This document shows, piece by piece, positions 1 to 6,450 of a stretch of 24,759 nt of DNA; position 1 is the stretch's first letter, and every line of letters starts with the position of its first letter. The notes under the pieces were generated by a model that ran no database searches, was not told where the DNA came from, and saw nothing but the letters and a program-made list of their open reading frames with translations. Origin of the DNA: an uncultured Oscillospiraceae bacterium (GTDB lineage: Bacteria > Bacillota > Clostridia > Oscillospirales > Acutalibacteraceae); assembly GCA_958354085.1 (NCBI GenBank), contig CATWUX010000014.1, forward strand, positions 1 to 24,759. Reading direction: 5' to 3'. The position numbers were made by a program, and so were the translations under genes.

Positions 1-1
1 C

Positions 2-682
2 AGCGTTGGAGTCGATGCGGTTGTCAAGGCCGGCACGGACTATGAGCTGTATCTGAGAATCAAGAGCAATAACCAGACCAACTACCCCATCAGTGAGGAA
101 ACGGTTGTCACGGTCAACAGCAGCTCGACGGTGTTCAAGTCTTATACCACCGAGGATCAGAGATACAATTTCAGCTACTATGTCAGCACGCCCGCCCCTG
201 CCGGCGTCACGGTTTCGGGTACGGCGACCAGCTTCAACAGCGACACCGACGATGTGACAGTTCAGCTTATCGCAAGCGGCGAAAGCACCGCGGCATACGA
301 GACTGTTGTCAAGGGCAACTCCGCAAGCTATACAATCGAGGGCGTGGCTCCCGGCACCTACACCATGAAGGTGATGAAAACCAAGCACGCCACAAGAGAG
401 TACACAATTACGGTGGGTACAGAAGCGCTGATACAGGATGTAGAAATCTGGCTGTACGGCGATGTAAACCGTGACGGTAAAGTAGATAATAAAGACTCTA
501 CGCAGATTAACCGCTACAGCGTAAACAAAGCAAGCATATTCGGCAGCGGTTCAGAGGAAGATAAGGCGTACCGATTGATTGTTGCAAATATAAATAACGA
601 TTTAAAGGTCGATAACAAGGATTCAACCCAAATCAACCGATACAGCGTAAATAAGTCCTCAATCTTTAATACGCTTCCTTAA
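2..682 (+). CDS. Dockerin-containing secreted protein (C-terminal part, 5' end outside window)
   Basis: The reading frame is open from the left edge, so only the last 226 residues or so are visible and the function of the missing N-terminus is unknown. The middle part (about nt 200-455) reads like a small beta-sandwich of the carboxypeptidase-regulatory type, with the pattern SYTIEGVAPGTYTMKV. From about nt 461 to 673 there is a type I dockerin made of two calcium-binding EF-like loops, DVNRDGKVDNKD and NINNDLKVDNKD. Each loop is followed by the same recognition helix, STQINRYSVNK. Dockerins bind cohesins and attach enzymes or adhesins to a scaffold. The near-perfect identity of the two halves fits a dual-mode binder. 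The next gene encodes a cohesin-like domain, which may be its partner (inference). GC content falls sharply from about nt 480. An internal GTG at 131 is not a credible start because the frame continues upstream with protein-like sequence. Confidence 0.88.
   Translation, partial: SVGVDAVVKAGTDYELYLRIKSNNQTNYPISEETVVTVNSSSTVFKSYTTEDQRYNFSYYVSTPAPAGVTVSGTATSFNSDTDDVTVQLIASGESTAAYETVVKGNSASYTIEGVAPGTYTMKVMKTKHATREYTITVGTEALIQDVEIWLYGDVNRDGKVDNKDSTQINRYSVNKASIFGSGSEEDKAYRLIVANINNDLKVDNKDSTQINRYSVNKSSIFNTLP
461..673 (+). other. Dockerin type I domain (two duplicated Ca-binding segments)
   Basis: Two copies of a loop of the form D/N-x-N-x-D-x-K-V-D-N-K-D are each followed by the helix STQINRYSVNK. 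They are separated by a linker of about 20 residues (ASIFGSGSEEDKAYRLIVA). The spacing and the Asp/Asn ligand positions match known dockerins. The Ser-Thr and Arg-Tyr positions of the helices would contact a cohesin. Confidence 0.88.
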
Positions 683-823
683 AGCCGTTAAGGAACAGTG
701 TGTTAAAGCTTAGGAATATAAACGCAGAGAAATCTGCGCCACCGTTTCCGTGACTAAGCGAGGCCACGGAGACGGTGTGTAAAAACGCCCCGCAAATAAA
801 TTCTTGAAAGGAGAAGTTTGGTC
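683..823 (+). promoter_or_regulatory. Intergenic leader with two hairpins ahead of the cohesin-like gene
   Basis: Two stems are visible. The first is a 6-bp stem, 723-728 with 733-738, closed by a GAAA (GNRA-type) tetraloop. It is followed directly by a 13-bp stem, 740-752 with 765-777, with one G-U pair and a 12-base loop. There is no T-run after the second stem, so it is not a classical terminator. It could be a 5' leader element, an mRNA stabiliser or a structured RNA. I checked by eye for c-di-GMP, cobalamin, glycine and SAM riboswitch cores and saw no convincing match. Confidence 0.4.
807..813 (+). promoter_or_regulatory. Ribosome binding site deciding the start at 824
   Basis: AAAGGAG lies 10 bases before the ATG at 824. 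The alternative TTG at 818 would sit only 4 bases from it, so 824 is preferred. Confidence 0.75.
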
Positions 824-3103
824 ATGAACAAACGTCTCACATCCTTAATCTTGGCTGTTGTGATGCTTCTGTCCTTAACGGTAACTGCAGTGCCAACATT
901 TGCGACAGGAACGGATAACGGTCTCAGCCTTTCAAAAGAAAAGGCATCGGCGGGAGAAACTTTTGAACTATATCTCAAGATTCCTCCTATTACCGCCGGA
1001 AAATCAGCGGCAAACGAATTTAAAATTGATTATGACAAAGCCGTTGTAAAACTAACCGAATTTAATCCCGGATGTCCTTCTGGAGCTTCTATCGGCGCTT
1101 ACTCAACGCCCGATGAGGCTAATGCCGCAGGTCAAGTAGGTGTAAACTACAACACAGCCAGCGGCGAGAATCTTGCCGACTGGTCGGAAGGGTTGACCTA
1201 CACCTTCAAATTTCAGGTTCTTGACTCGGCCGCAGTAGGTAACACAAAATTTGAAATCACCACCTATACCATCGTTGGCTATGAAGAAGATGGTTTTACT
1301 GAAATCGACTATACCCCCGCAGGTGTTGTTAAAGAAGCAATTCTTAATATCACCGCCGCCCCCAAGCCCGCCACCGGCATCACGCTGAACAAGTCGACAA
1401 CCACCATCTACACAGGCAGCGATGAAACACTGGTTGCCACAGTAGAACCGGCCGATACCACCGACACCGTAACTTGGGAATCCGACAACACCGCTGTTGC
1501 AACGGTTGACACCAACGGTAAGGTAACTGCCGTCGCCCCCGGTACGGCAAACATCACCGCAAAGGCGGGCAGCCAGTCTGCATCTTGCGTTGTAACGGTC
1601 GAGAATGCACCTTGCACCCACACGAACAAGACAAATGTTGGCGCAAAGTCTTCCACCTGTAAAGAACAGGGTTGGGAAGCCTATTCCAAGTGCGACGACT
1701 GCGGACAGCTCTTCGACAAGGACGGCAACGAGATCAGCGTCATTCCTTATCTGCCTCTCGCGGATCACACGCCCGCTCAGACTGCCACTGCTGAATACCT
1801 GAAGTCTGCGGCCACCTGCACCTCTGCCGCGGTTTACTTTGAGCACTGCTCTGTCTGCGATGTGAAGCTCAACACCACCTTTACCTCCGGCAGCACGGTG
1901 CCTCACACCGAGTCCGGCTGGAAGAGCGATGCGGACGGCCACTGGAAAGAATGTACCGTTTGCGGTACGATCACAACCGCGAAAGTTGCGCATACTCCGG
2001 ATCATGAAGGACATGCTACCGAGGAATACGCCATCAAGTGCACGGCGTGCGACTATGTAATCGAAGCGCAGCTCAGTCATACCCACAGCCTGACTCTTGT
2101 TGCGGCAAATTCTGCCACCTGCACAGCGGACGGCAACACCGCATACTATGTTTGCTCCGGCTGTGGCAAGTGGTTTGAAGACGCAACGGGTAATGTAGAG
2201 ATCGTCGATCATAACAGCGTTGTGATTGGGCATCCCGGTCACGACTGGGTAGCTGCAACCTGTACTACTCCCAAGACCTGCAGCAGATGCGATGCTACCG
2301 AAGGCAATGCTCTCGGCCACGACTTTGCGGACGTTTGGAGCAGCGATGCTTCCAAGCATTGGCATGCGTGCTCCCGCTGCGATGTTAAGGGTGACGAAGC
2401 AGAACACACCCCTGACCGTGAGGCTGCAACCGAAACCGACCCGATTAAGTGCTCTGTGTGTGATTATGTCATCACTCCCGCACTTGGCCTGCAGGAGTAC
2501 ACCATCGATCTGCCATTTTCCCTCGCCGTAAAGCTGACCGGTGATGAGAAGCCTGCCAATGAAACCTTCAAGTTCGAAATCTATGACCTGGGCTGCGAGG
2601 ATGCCGAGTTTGAGACTGTGAACGACAGCATTACGGCTGAAAACATCGCGTTTGACGAGAACGGCGTGGCCTTCATCGAAGGAAGCCTCAAAATCAAGGT
2701 GACCGGTGAAGATCAGCTATGCAACCTCACCGAGGGCTTCAAGGTTCGCATGGTGAAGGGCTCCACAAAGGGCTGGACCTATGCTTCCGAGCAGTGGTAC
2801 ATCGAACTCTTCTTCGAGAACGACGCTCTCGATTTCGGCATCGCTGTTAAGGAGATCGTTGACGGCGAAATCAGCGAGGCATATGCCAACGGCATGAGCT
2901 TCTCCGTGGGTTACGAGGCTGTGTCCGAACCTGATCCGACCGAGCCTGATCCAACCGAGCCCAGCAAACCTGCTGATCCCCAGTCTCCTGAGACCGGCGA
3001 CAACGGCATGACGGGTCTCTGGCTCGCACTGCTCTTTGTTTCCGGAGCGGGCGCAGCGGCAACCACAATTTACAGCAGAAAGAGAAAATATTCTGCAAAA
3101 TAA
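824..3103 (+). CDS. Sortase-anchored surface protein: cohesin-like + BIG2 + Cys-x-x-Cys repeat modules
   Basis: The protein is 759 residues from the ATG at 824. Residues 1-29 are a signal peptide ending near VPTFA. Residues about 33-178 look like a cohesin: the start GLSLSKEKASAGETFELYLK, then FKIDYDKAVVKL, then YTFKFQVLDSAAVGNTKFEI match the cohesin beta-strand pattern. Residues about 183-260 are a BIG2 Ig-like domain with VTWESDNTAVATVD and GTANITA. From about 263 to 548 there are repeated His- and Cys-rich modules of the type C-x-x-C with an H-x-H start, as seen in surface proteins of gut Clostridia. A further beta-rich region (about 555-700) precedes a Pro/Thr/Glu-rich stretch. The end has an LPXTG-type sortase signal, SPETG (721-725), a hydrophobic segment and a basic tail. 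It is therefore wall-anchored and could be a cell-surface receptor for a dockerin protein such as its neighbour (inference). GC content steps up at the cohesin/BIG2 junction. Confidence 0.85.
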   Translation: MNKRLTSLILAVVMLLSLTVTAVPTFATGTDNGLSLSKEKASAGETFELYLKIPPITAGKSAANEFKIDYDKAVVKLTEFNPGCPSGASIGAYSTPDEANAAGQVGVNYNTASGENLADWSEGLTYTFKFQVLDSAAVGNTKFEITTYTIVGYEEDGFTEIDYTPAGVVKEAILNITAAPKPATGITLNKSTTTIYTGSDETLVATVEPADTTDTVTWESDNTAVATVDTNGKVTAVAPGTANITAKAGSQSASCVVTVENAPCTHTNKTNVGAKSSTCKEQGWEAYSKCDDCGQLFDKDGNEISVIPYLPLADHTPAQTATAEYLKSAATCTSAAVYFEHCSVCDVKLNTTFTSGSTVPHTESGWKSDADGHWKECTVCGTITTAKVAHTPDHEGHATEEYAIKCTACDYVIEAQLSHTHSLTLVAANSATCTADGNTAYYVCSGCGKWFEDATGNVEIVDHNSVVIGHPGHDWVAATCTTPKTCSRCDATEGNALGHDFADVWSSDASKHWHACSRCDVKGDEAEHTPDREAATETDPIKCSVCDYVITPALGLQEYTIDLPFSLAVKLTGDEKPANETFKFEIYDLGCEDAEFETVNDSITAENIAFDENGVAFIEGSLKIKVTGEDQLCNLTEGFKVRMVKGSTKGWTYASEQWYIELFFENDALDFGIAVKEIVDGEISEAYANGMSFSVGYEAVSEPDPTEPDPTEPSKPADPQSPETGDNGMTGLWLALLFVSGAGAAATTIYSRKRKYSAK
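920..1357 (+). other. Cohesin-like domain
   Basis: This covers approximately residues 33-178 of the surface protein. It has the usual cohesin order: a first strand after the signal peptide, a G-E-T-F turn, an FKIDYD strand, and a YTFKFQVLDSAAVG strand pair near the end. Assignment is by eye; a plain Ig-like adhesin domain is the alternative. Confidence 0.6.
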
Positions 3104-3125
3104 TGTGTGACTAACACCAAACCGG

Positions 3126-3160
3126 AGGCGGCGACGGCAAAATTGCTGTCGCCGCCTTTT
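3126..3160 (+). terminator. Rho-independent terminator after the surface protein gene
   Basis: A 14-bp stem, 3126-3139 with 3144-3157, has one G-T pair and an AAAT loop. It is followed by TTT and begins 22 bases after the stop codon. Confidence 0.85.
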
Positions 3161-3197
3161 GGCTACTTTGAAAGGCTGTTCAGCCGGAACAGCCCTT

Positions 3198-3236
3198 TCT
3201 CCAAAGCAGCAAAATGCGGTTTTGCTGCTTTGGAGA
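3198..3236. repeat. 17-bp perfect inverted repeat
   Basis: Arms 3198-3214 and 3220-3236 are exact reverse complements around a TGCGG loop. It contains the word AAAGCAGCAAA, which also occurs in a hairpin near 21800. There is no T-run after it. Confidence 0.8.
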
Positions 3237-3511
3237 GAGCTAAAAGATAAAAACAAGCCAATCGGCAAATAGAATGGCAACGAAAAAGGCAATGAATACG
3301 AAATATTTTTGAAAAGGTACAGACGTTTTTCCCAAGGGCCAACCTGTCACACATATGAAACTGTACCCCGAAGGCAAAGCGCCTTTTCACATTGGATATA
3401 TCGAAAGGAGAGTCAATCCTGTATGGCTTCTGAACACCACGTGGAAGGGCAAAAATACCCCTTTGCCATGAAACGGACAGGCCGGAAAGCAGCAATCCCT
3501 AGGCGTAATAT

Positions 3512-3517
3512 AAGGAG
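3512..3517 (+). promoter_or_regulatory. Ribosome binding site deciding the start at 3528
   Basis: AAGGAG lies 10 bases before the ATG at 3528. That start gives a clean signal peptide, while upstream in-frame starts do not. Confidence 0.8.
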
Positions 3518-3527
3518 AACCCACACT

Positions 3528-4565
3528 ATGAAAAAAATTCTGTGCACAATATTGGTACTTGTACTATGTCTGACAAGTGCAGTCAGCGTCTATGCTGCCG
3601 GCCCACAGGAACCGACGATTGAGAGCCAATTTCCGGACTGTTACGGCATTATAGATGAATATGTCATCACACTTTTTTCCGATGCCACTTCACCCGACGG
3701 CGGAACGCTGGAATACCAGTGGTACAGTACGGCCGTCAACGATATCGCAACGATCCGTGCCATTGACGAAGCGACGGGCGGTACCTATACGCCGCCCCAA
3801 AAAGTTGGTGTCGTGTATTACTGCTATGCGGTCTGGAATGTCAAATCCGGCACCAAAAGCAACCCGGTTTACAGCCGGCTGATCCGGGTGGAATACACGG
3901 AAGATGAACCTACGGTAGACAGCATTGAGATATTGAGTACTCCCGACAAGGTGGTCTATACCTCCGGCGAATGTCTCGATCTAACCGGGCTGAAGGTACG
4001 GATCTGGACGTCTGAGGGCTACATAGATTCCGTAAACGGCGATAAGCTGGAAATCACGAAAAATCCGCTGATCACCGTGGGCGAGCAGAAAATCAGAGTC
4101 GCCTATGGAGAGGCATTTGATTTCTTTATCGTGACGGTCAAGGCGGCACCGCATACCCACTCTTTCGGAGAATGGACGGTCGTTGCAAAAACAACCTGTA
4201 CGGAAAAGGGTATCAAGACGCGGAAATGCGACTGCGGATATATCGAACAGACTGAAATTCCCGCAACAGGACATCAGTGGGATGAGGGTAAGATAACAAA
4301 AAAGCCGACGGAAAATTCCGACGGCGAAAAGACCTTCACTTGTACCGTTTGCAAGGAAACGAAAGCAGAAGTAATCAAATTCGGTGAGATTACCGGCGAC
4401 CCGTCTGAAAATCCGGATGCGTCTAAAAACAGCGAACATCAGCCTTCGGGCACAGAGCCATCTTCCGACTTTCCTTGGTGGATCATTGTTATTCTCATTA
4501 TTGCCATAGGAATAGGAACCGGAGTTACGATCTTTATCCTAAATAAGAAAAAAGTGATTCGGTAA
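3528..4565 (+). CDS. Membrane-anchored surface protein with Ig-like and Cys-rich modules
   Basis: The protein is 345 residues from the ATG at 3528. The signal peptide MKKILCTILVLVLC... ends near VSVYAA. Residues about 30-125 form an Ig-like domain of the kind with LEYQWY and a YYCYAVWNV core. Residues about 130-205 resemble a BIG3 domain: YTSGECLDLTGLKVRIWTSEG fits the family pattern of a Y-x-x-G-E-x-L-D-L-T-G-L core. Residues about 208-285 are a His/Cys module (HTHSFGEWTVV, C-D-C-G, C-T-V-C-K) like those in the preceding gene. A Pro/Ser-rich spacer leads to a membrane helix (about 317-337) and a short KKK tail. No sortase motif is seen, so it is held by its membrane helix. Its binding target is unknown. 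Shared modules with the upstream gene suggest a common surface role. Confidence 0.82.
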   Translation: MKKILCTILVLVLCLTSAVSVYAAGPQEPTIESQFPDCYGIIDEYVITLFSDATSPDGGTLEYQWYSTAVNDIATIRAIDEATGGTYTPPQKVGVVYYCYAVWNVKSGTKSNPVYSRLIRVEYTEDEPTVDSIEILSTPDKVVYTSGECLDLTGLKVRIWTSEGYIDSVNGDKLEITKNPLITVGEQKIRVAYGEAFDFFIVTVKAAPHTHSFGEWTVVAKTTCTEKGIKTRKCDCGYIEQTEIPATGHQWDEGKITKKPTENSDGEKTFTCTVCKETKAEVIKFGEITGDPSENPDASKNSEHQPSGTEPSSDFPWWIIVILIIAIGIGTGVTIFILNKKKVIR

Positions 4566-4576
4566 GATAACAGTAT

Positions 4577-4655
4577 AACAGCCACAAGCGGAAGTGTTGA
4601 GGATAGGTATATTAGATTACCTATCGTATTGCTTCTGCTTTGTGGCTGTTTTTGC
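4577..4655 (+). terminator. Long hairpin terminator after the plus-strand block
   Basis: AACAGCCACAA (4577-4587) pairs with TTGTGGCTGTT (4640-4650). GCGGAAG pairs with CTTCTGC inside it, and GATAGGTA (4602-4609) pairs with TACCTATC (4618-4625) at the top. A T-run follows. It lies just after the stop at 4565. Confidence 0.8.
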
Positions 4656-4786
4656 ATTGATAGCATGCTTGTTTTGCGAAAGAGTAGTAATAATGTTTTC
4701 TCAAAACTAAGTTTTTGTATTATGCAATTGTCGCTTTTCGGTATTTCCCGGGAGAACGAAGCAGCGCAAGTTATGGGCTGAATATA

Positions 4787-4820
4787 GGGAAAGGCGGCAG
4801 GATTTCCTGCCGCCTTTCCC
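4787..4820. terminator. Perfect 16-bp hairpin between converging genes
   Basis: Arms 4787-4802 and 4805-4820 are exact reverse complements with a 2-base core. It lies 42 bp beyond the stop of the GH32-like gene, at the end of the minus-strand operon. It can work in either direction, although the flanking T-runs are short. The remaining bases between 4651 and 4786 hold nothing recognisable. Confidence 0.7.
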
Positions 4821-4861
4821 ATGCTTAAGCGATAATAGAAGGGTTTCATCAGATTCTAGTA

Positions 4862-6424
4862 TTATTCCGCGAAGTCCGTTCCATCATATTTCCACGCATC
4901 CAAGCGTGTCAACGTCGTTTCACATTCTTTTGCACGCACGCTCACGCCCACGCTGTCCACGCGGCTCGGATACACACGGGCAGACAAGCAGATGCGTCCG
5001 TTCACGAACACCTCTACCAAGCTCTTATCCAAGAATATTTGCAGCTTGAGCGGTTCCTTGGGTGACAGGAAAAAAGCGGCTGTTTCCGGCGCACGGCATC
5101 GCACGCCCGGCAGCAAAGAGGAATCGGTATTGTCCAGAACGATCACGGTATCGAAGGAGGTGCCTTCCCAGCTGCCGCATTCCTCAAAATGATCCCAGTT
5201 GCGGCAGCCACGCTGCCGGTAACAGCGGATGTGTGTCGCTTCTTCCCCGTTTTCCGCACGCAAAACAGCGACATCCACCGTGGGCAAGGTGTCGGCCGGC
5301 GCAAATTCCATCTGCACCTCCATAACGTTGCCACACACGCCGGACAGCACAATCTCCTGATTTGCAGGCAGTAAAATATTTTCCTGATGCCGGTGTGCGC
5401 CGCGCAGAGCGGTCAGCTCCGGCGCCGGCTCCACCGCCAGCTCATCCATATAGGCTCCGCACAGCATAAAGCGGCGCGGCAAGCTGACAATCTGCTTACA
5501 GCAGCCTCCCTCCCACGCTTCGGTGAGATTGAACACCCCGACCACGCCACCGTTTCCGTCCGGTGCGGCGGACGGTGCATGAATGCCTCCGAAAGACGAA
5601 CATGCGGTACCGGCAGAATTAAAGCTGCCGCCGCGCACGCCATGAAATATCTGCTGCTCCGTATCATAACGGCCAATCAGATACTTTCCGCCGCTCTGAT
5701 GGCTGAAATGCAGCAGCAAATGTTTGTCCCCGATGGGCCAAAAATACGGGCAAGCACCGTCGTCACCCGGCAGACAGTCAAAGTCTCCCTTGACAAGCGG
5801 ATGCAAATATTCCCATTCTCGCAAATCGCCGGAGCGGAATAAATATTCCGTACGCACATTGCGTTCGCCCTCCATAAGAGGAGACGCGCTACCGGACAGT
5901 GCGTAGTACCAATTTCCCTCTTTCCAAATACAGGGATCGAAAACCGCATACGGCGCGCCCGGGCAATGCGGGATCAACCCGATTTTTTCCCAGTTCAACA
6001 GCAAAGGATCCTTTGAAACCGCCACGATATTTCCATATTCATACCCGTGATAAATAGCGATTACGCGATCCTCTTCTACCAGCGTTGCCCCCGACCAGCA
6101 GGCGGTCTCCCGATCGGGATGAATGGCGTAAGGCAAATCCCGCCAATGCAGCAAATCCGTACTCACCGCATGTCCCCAGTGTATCGGTTCCTCCGGCGGA
6201 AAGGCTTGATAAAACAAATGCCACTGTCCCTTCCAGAAACACAAGCCGTTGGGATCGTTCATCACGCCCTCCGGCGCCGTATAGTGATATTTCGGATAAT
6301 ACGGATCTTTTTCCATTTCCAGACGGCGCTCGCGTGCAAAAGCCATATACGGATGCTCGTTTAACGCCCGCTCCTGTTCCCCAGCATCCGTAGGAAAGGA
6401 AATGCGCAAATTGGGATTGGTCAT
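4862..6424 (-). CDS. GH32-family-like glycoside hydrolase lacking the canonical acid/base Glu
   Basis: The protein is 520 residues with no signal peptide, so it is probably cytoplasmic. An N-terminal five-bladed propeller and a C-terminal beta-sandwich match GH32 (fructan and sucrose hydrolases). Motif MNDPNG is at 55-60 with the nucleophile position Asp57. The RDP block appears as FDP (162-164), keeping the Asp. The C-terminal module has the usual IFLDKSLVEVFVNGR signature. The third catalytic motif, normally E-C-P, reads D-D-G-A-C-P (221-226), so the acid/base Glu is replaced by Ala224; Asp221 and Asp222 lie just before it. The protein may be a divergent GH32 subgroup with another acid or another substrate, so fructan specificity should not be assumed. 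The start ATG has a strong GGAGGAG site 8 bases upstream. It is the last gene of the operon, 26 bp after the beta-helix gene. Confidence 0.85.
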   Translation of the reverse strand: MTNPNLRISFPTDAGEQERALNEHPYMAFARERRLEMEKDPYYPKYHYTAPEGVMNDPNGLCFWKGQWHLFYQAFPPEEPIHWGHAVSTDLLHWRDLPYAIHPDRETACWSGATLVEEDRVIAIYHGYEYGNIVAVSKDPLLLNWEKIGLIPHCPGAPYAVFDPCIWKEGNWYYALSGSASPLMEGERNVRTEYLFRSGDLREWEYLHPLVKGDFDCLPGDDGACPYFWPIGDKHLLLHFSHQSGGKYLIGRYDTEQQIFHGVRGGSFNSAGTACSSFGGIHAPSAAPDGNGGVVGVFNLTEAWEGGCCKQIVSLPRRFMLCGAYMDELAVEPAPELTALRGAHRHQENILLPANQEIVLSGVCGNVMEVQMEFAPADTLPTVDVAVLRAENGEEATHIRCYRQRGCRNWDHFEECGSWEGTSFDTVIVLDNTDSSLLPGVRCRAPETAAFFLSPKEPLKLQIFLDKSLVEVFVNGRICLSARVYPSRVDSVGVSVRAKECETTLTRLDAWKYDGTDFAE

Positions 6425-6450
6425 AGAATTTTCTCCTCCATTTTCCAGAC

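Larger units (their letters stand above)
3104..3527 (+). other. 424-bp gene-free stretch with several hairpins
   Basis: I see no convincing gene here. The stretch holds the terminator at 3126-3160, an imperfect hairpin around 3168-3198, and a 17-bp perfect hairpin at 3198-3236. A possible long-range pairing is GGTACAG (about 3316-3322) with CTGTACC (about 3360-3366). Between about 3418 and 3482 there is a nested arrangement: CCTGT and ATGGC at the left pair with GCCAT and ACAGG at the right. It may be a long 5' leader for the gene at 3528, a small RNA or the remains of a mobile element. The in-frame extension from 3309 has no signal-peptide-like start and an atypical composition, so I do not treat it as coding. 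Confidence 0.45.

Noticed and set aside
683..823. Known riboswitch (c-di-GMP-I/II, cobalamin, glycine, SAM)
   Set aside because: The conserved core sequences of these classes were not found by eye; only the two hairpins are supported.
1103..2407. Long minus-strand open frame of 434 codons opposite the surface protein
   Set aside because: The plus frame has a signal peptide, recognisable domains and a sortase signal; the minus frame has no ribosome site or domain and is a shadow of GC-biased codons.
3312..3400. c-di-GMP-I-like riboswitch, because of GGGCCAACC and GGCAAAGCGCC words
   Set aside because: The order and spacing of the tetraloop, GGGACGCAAAGCC block and GGCCTA end do not fit the consensus.
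3309..3527. In-frame N-terminal extension of the small surface protein
   Set aside because: The ATG at 3528 has a good ribosome site and starts a normal signal peptide. The extension is basic and lacks any domain-like pattern.
4439..4849. Minus-strand open frame of 136 codons between the converging blocks
   Set aside because: It covers a terminator hairpin and the end of a plus-strand gene and shows no protein-like pattern.
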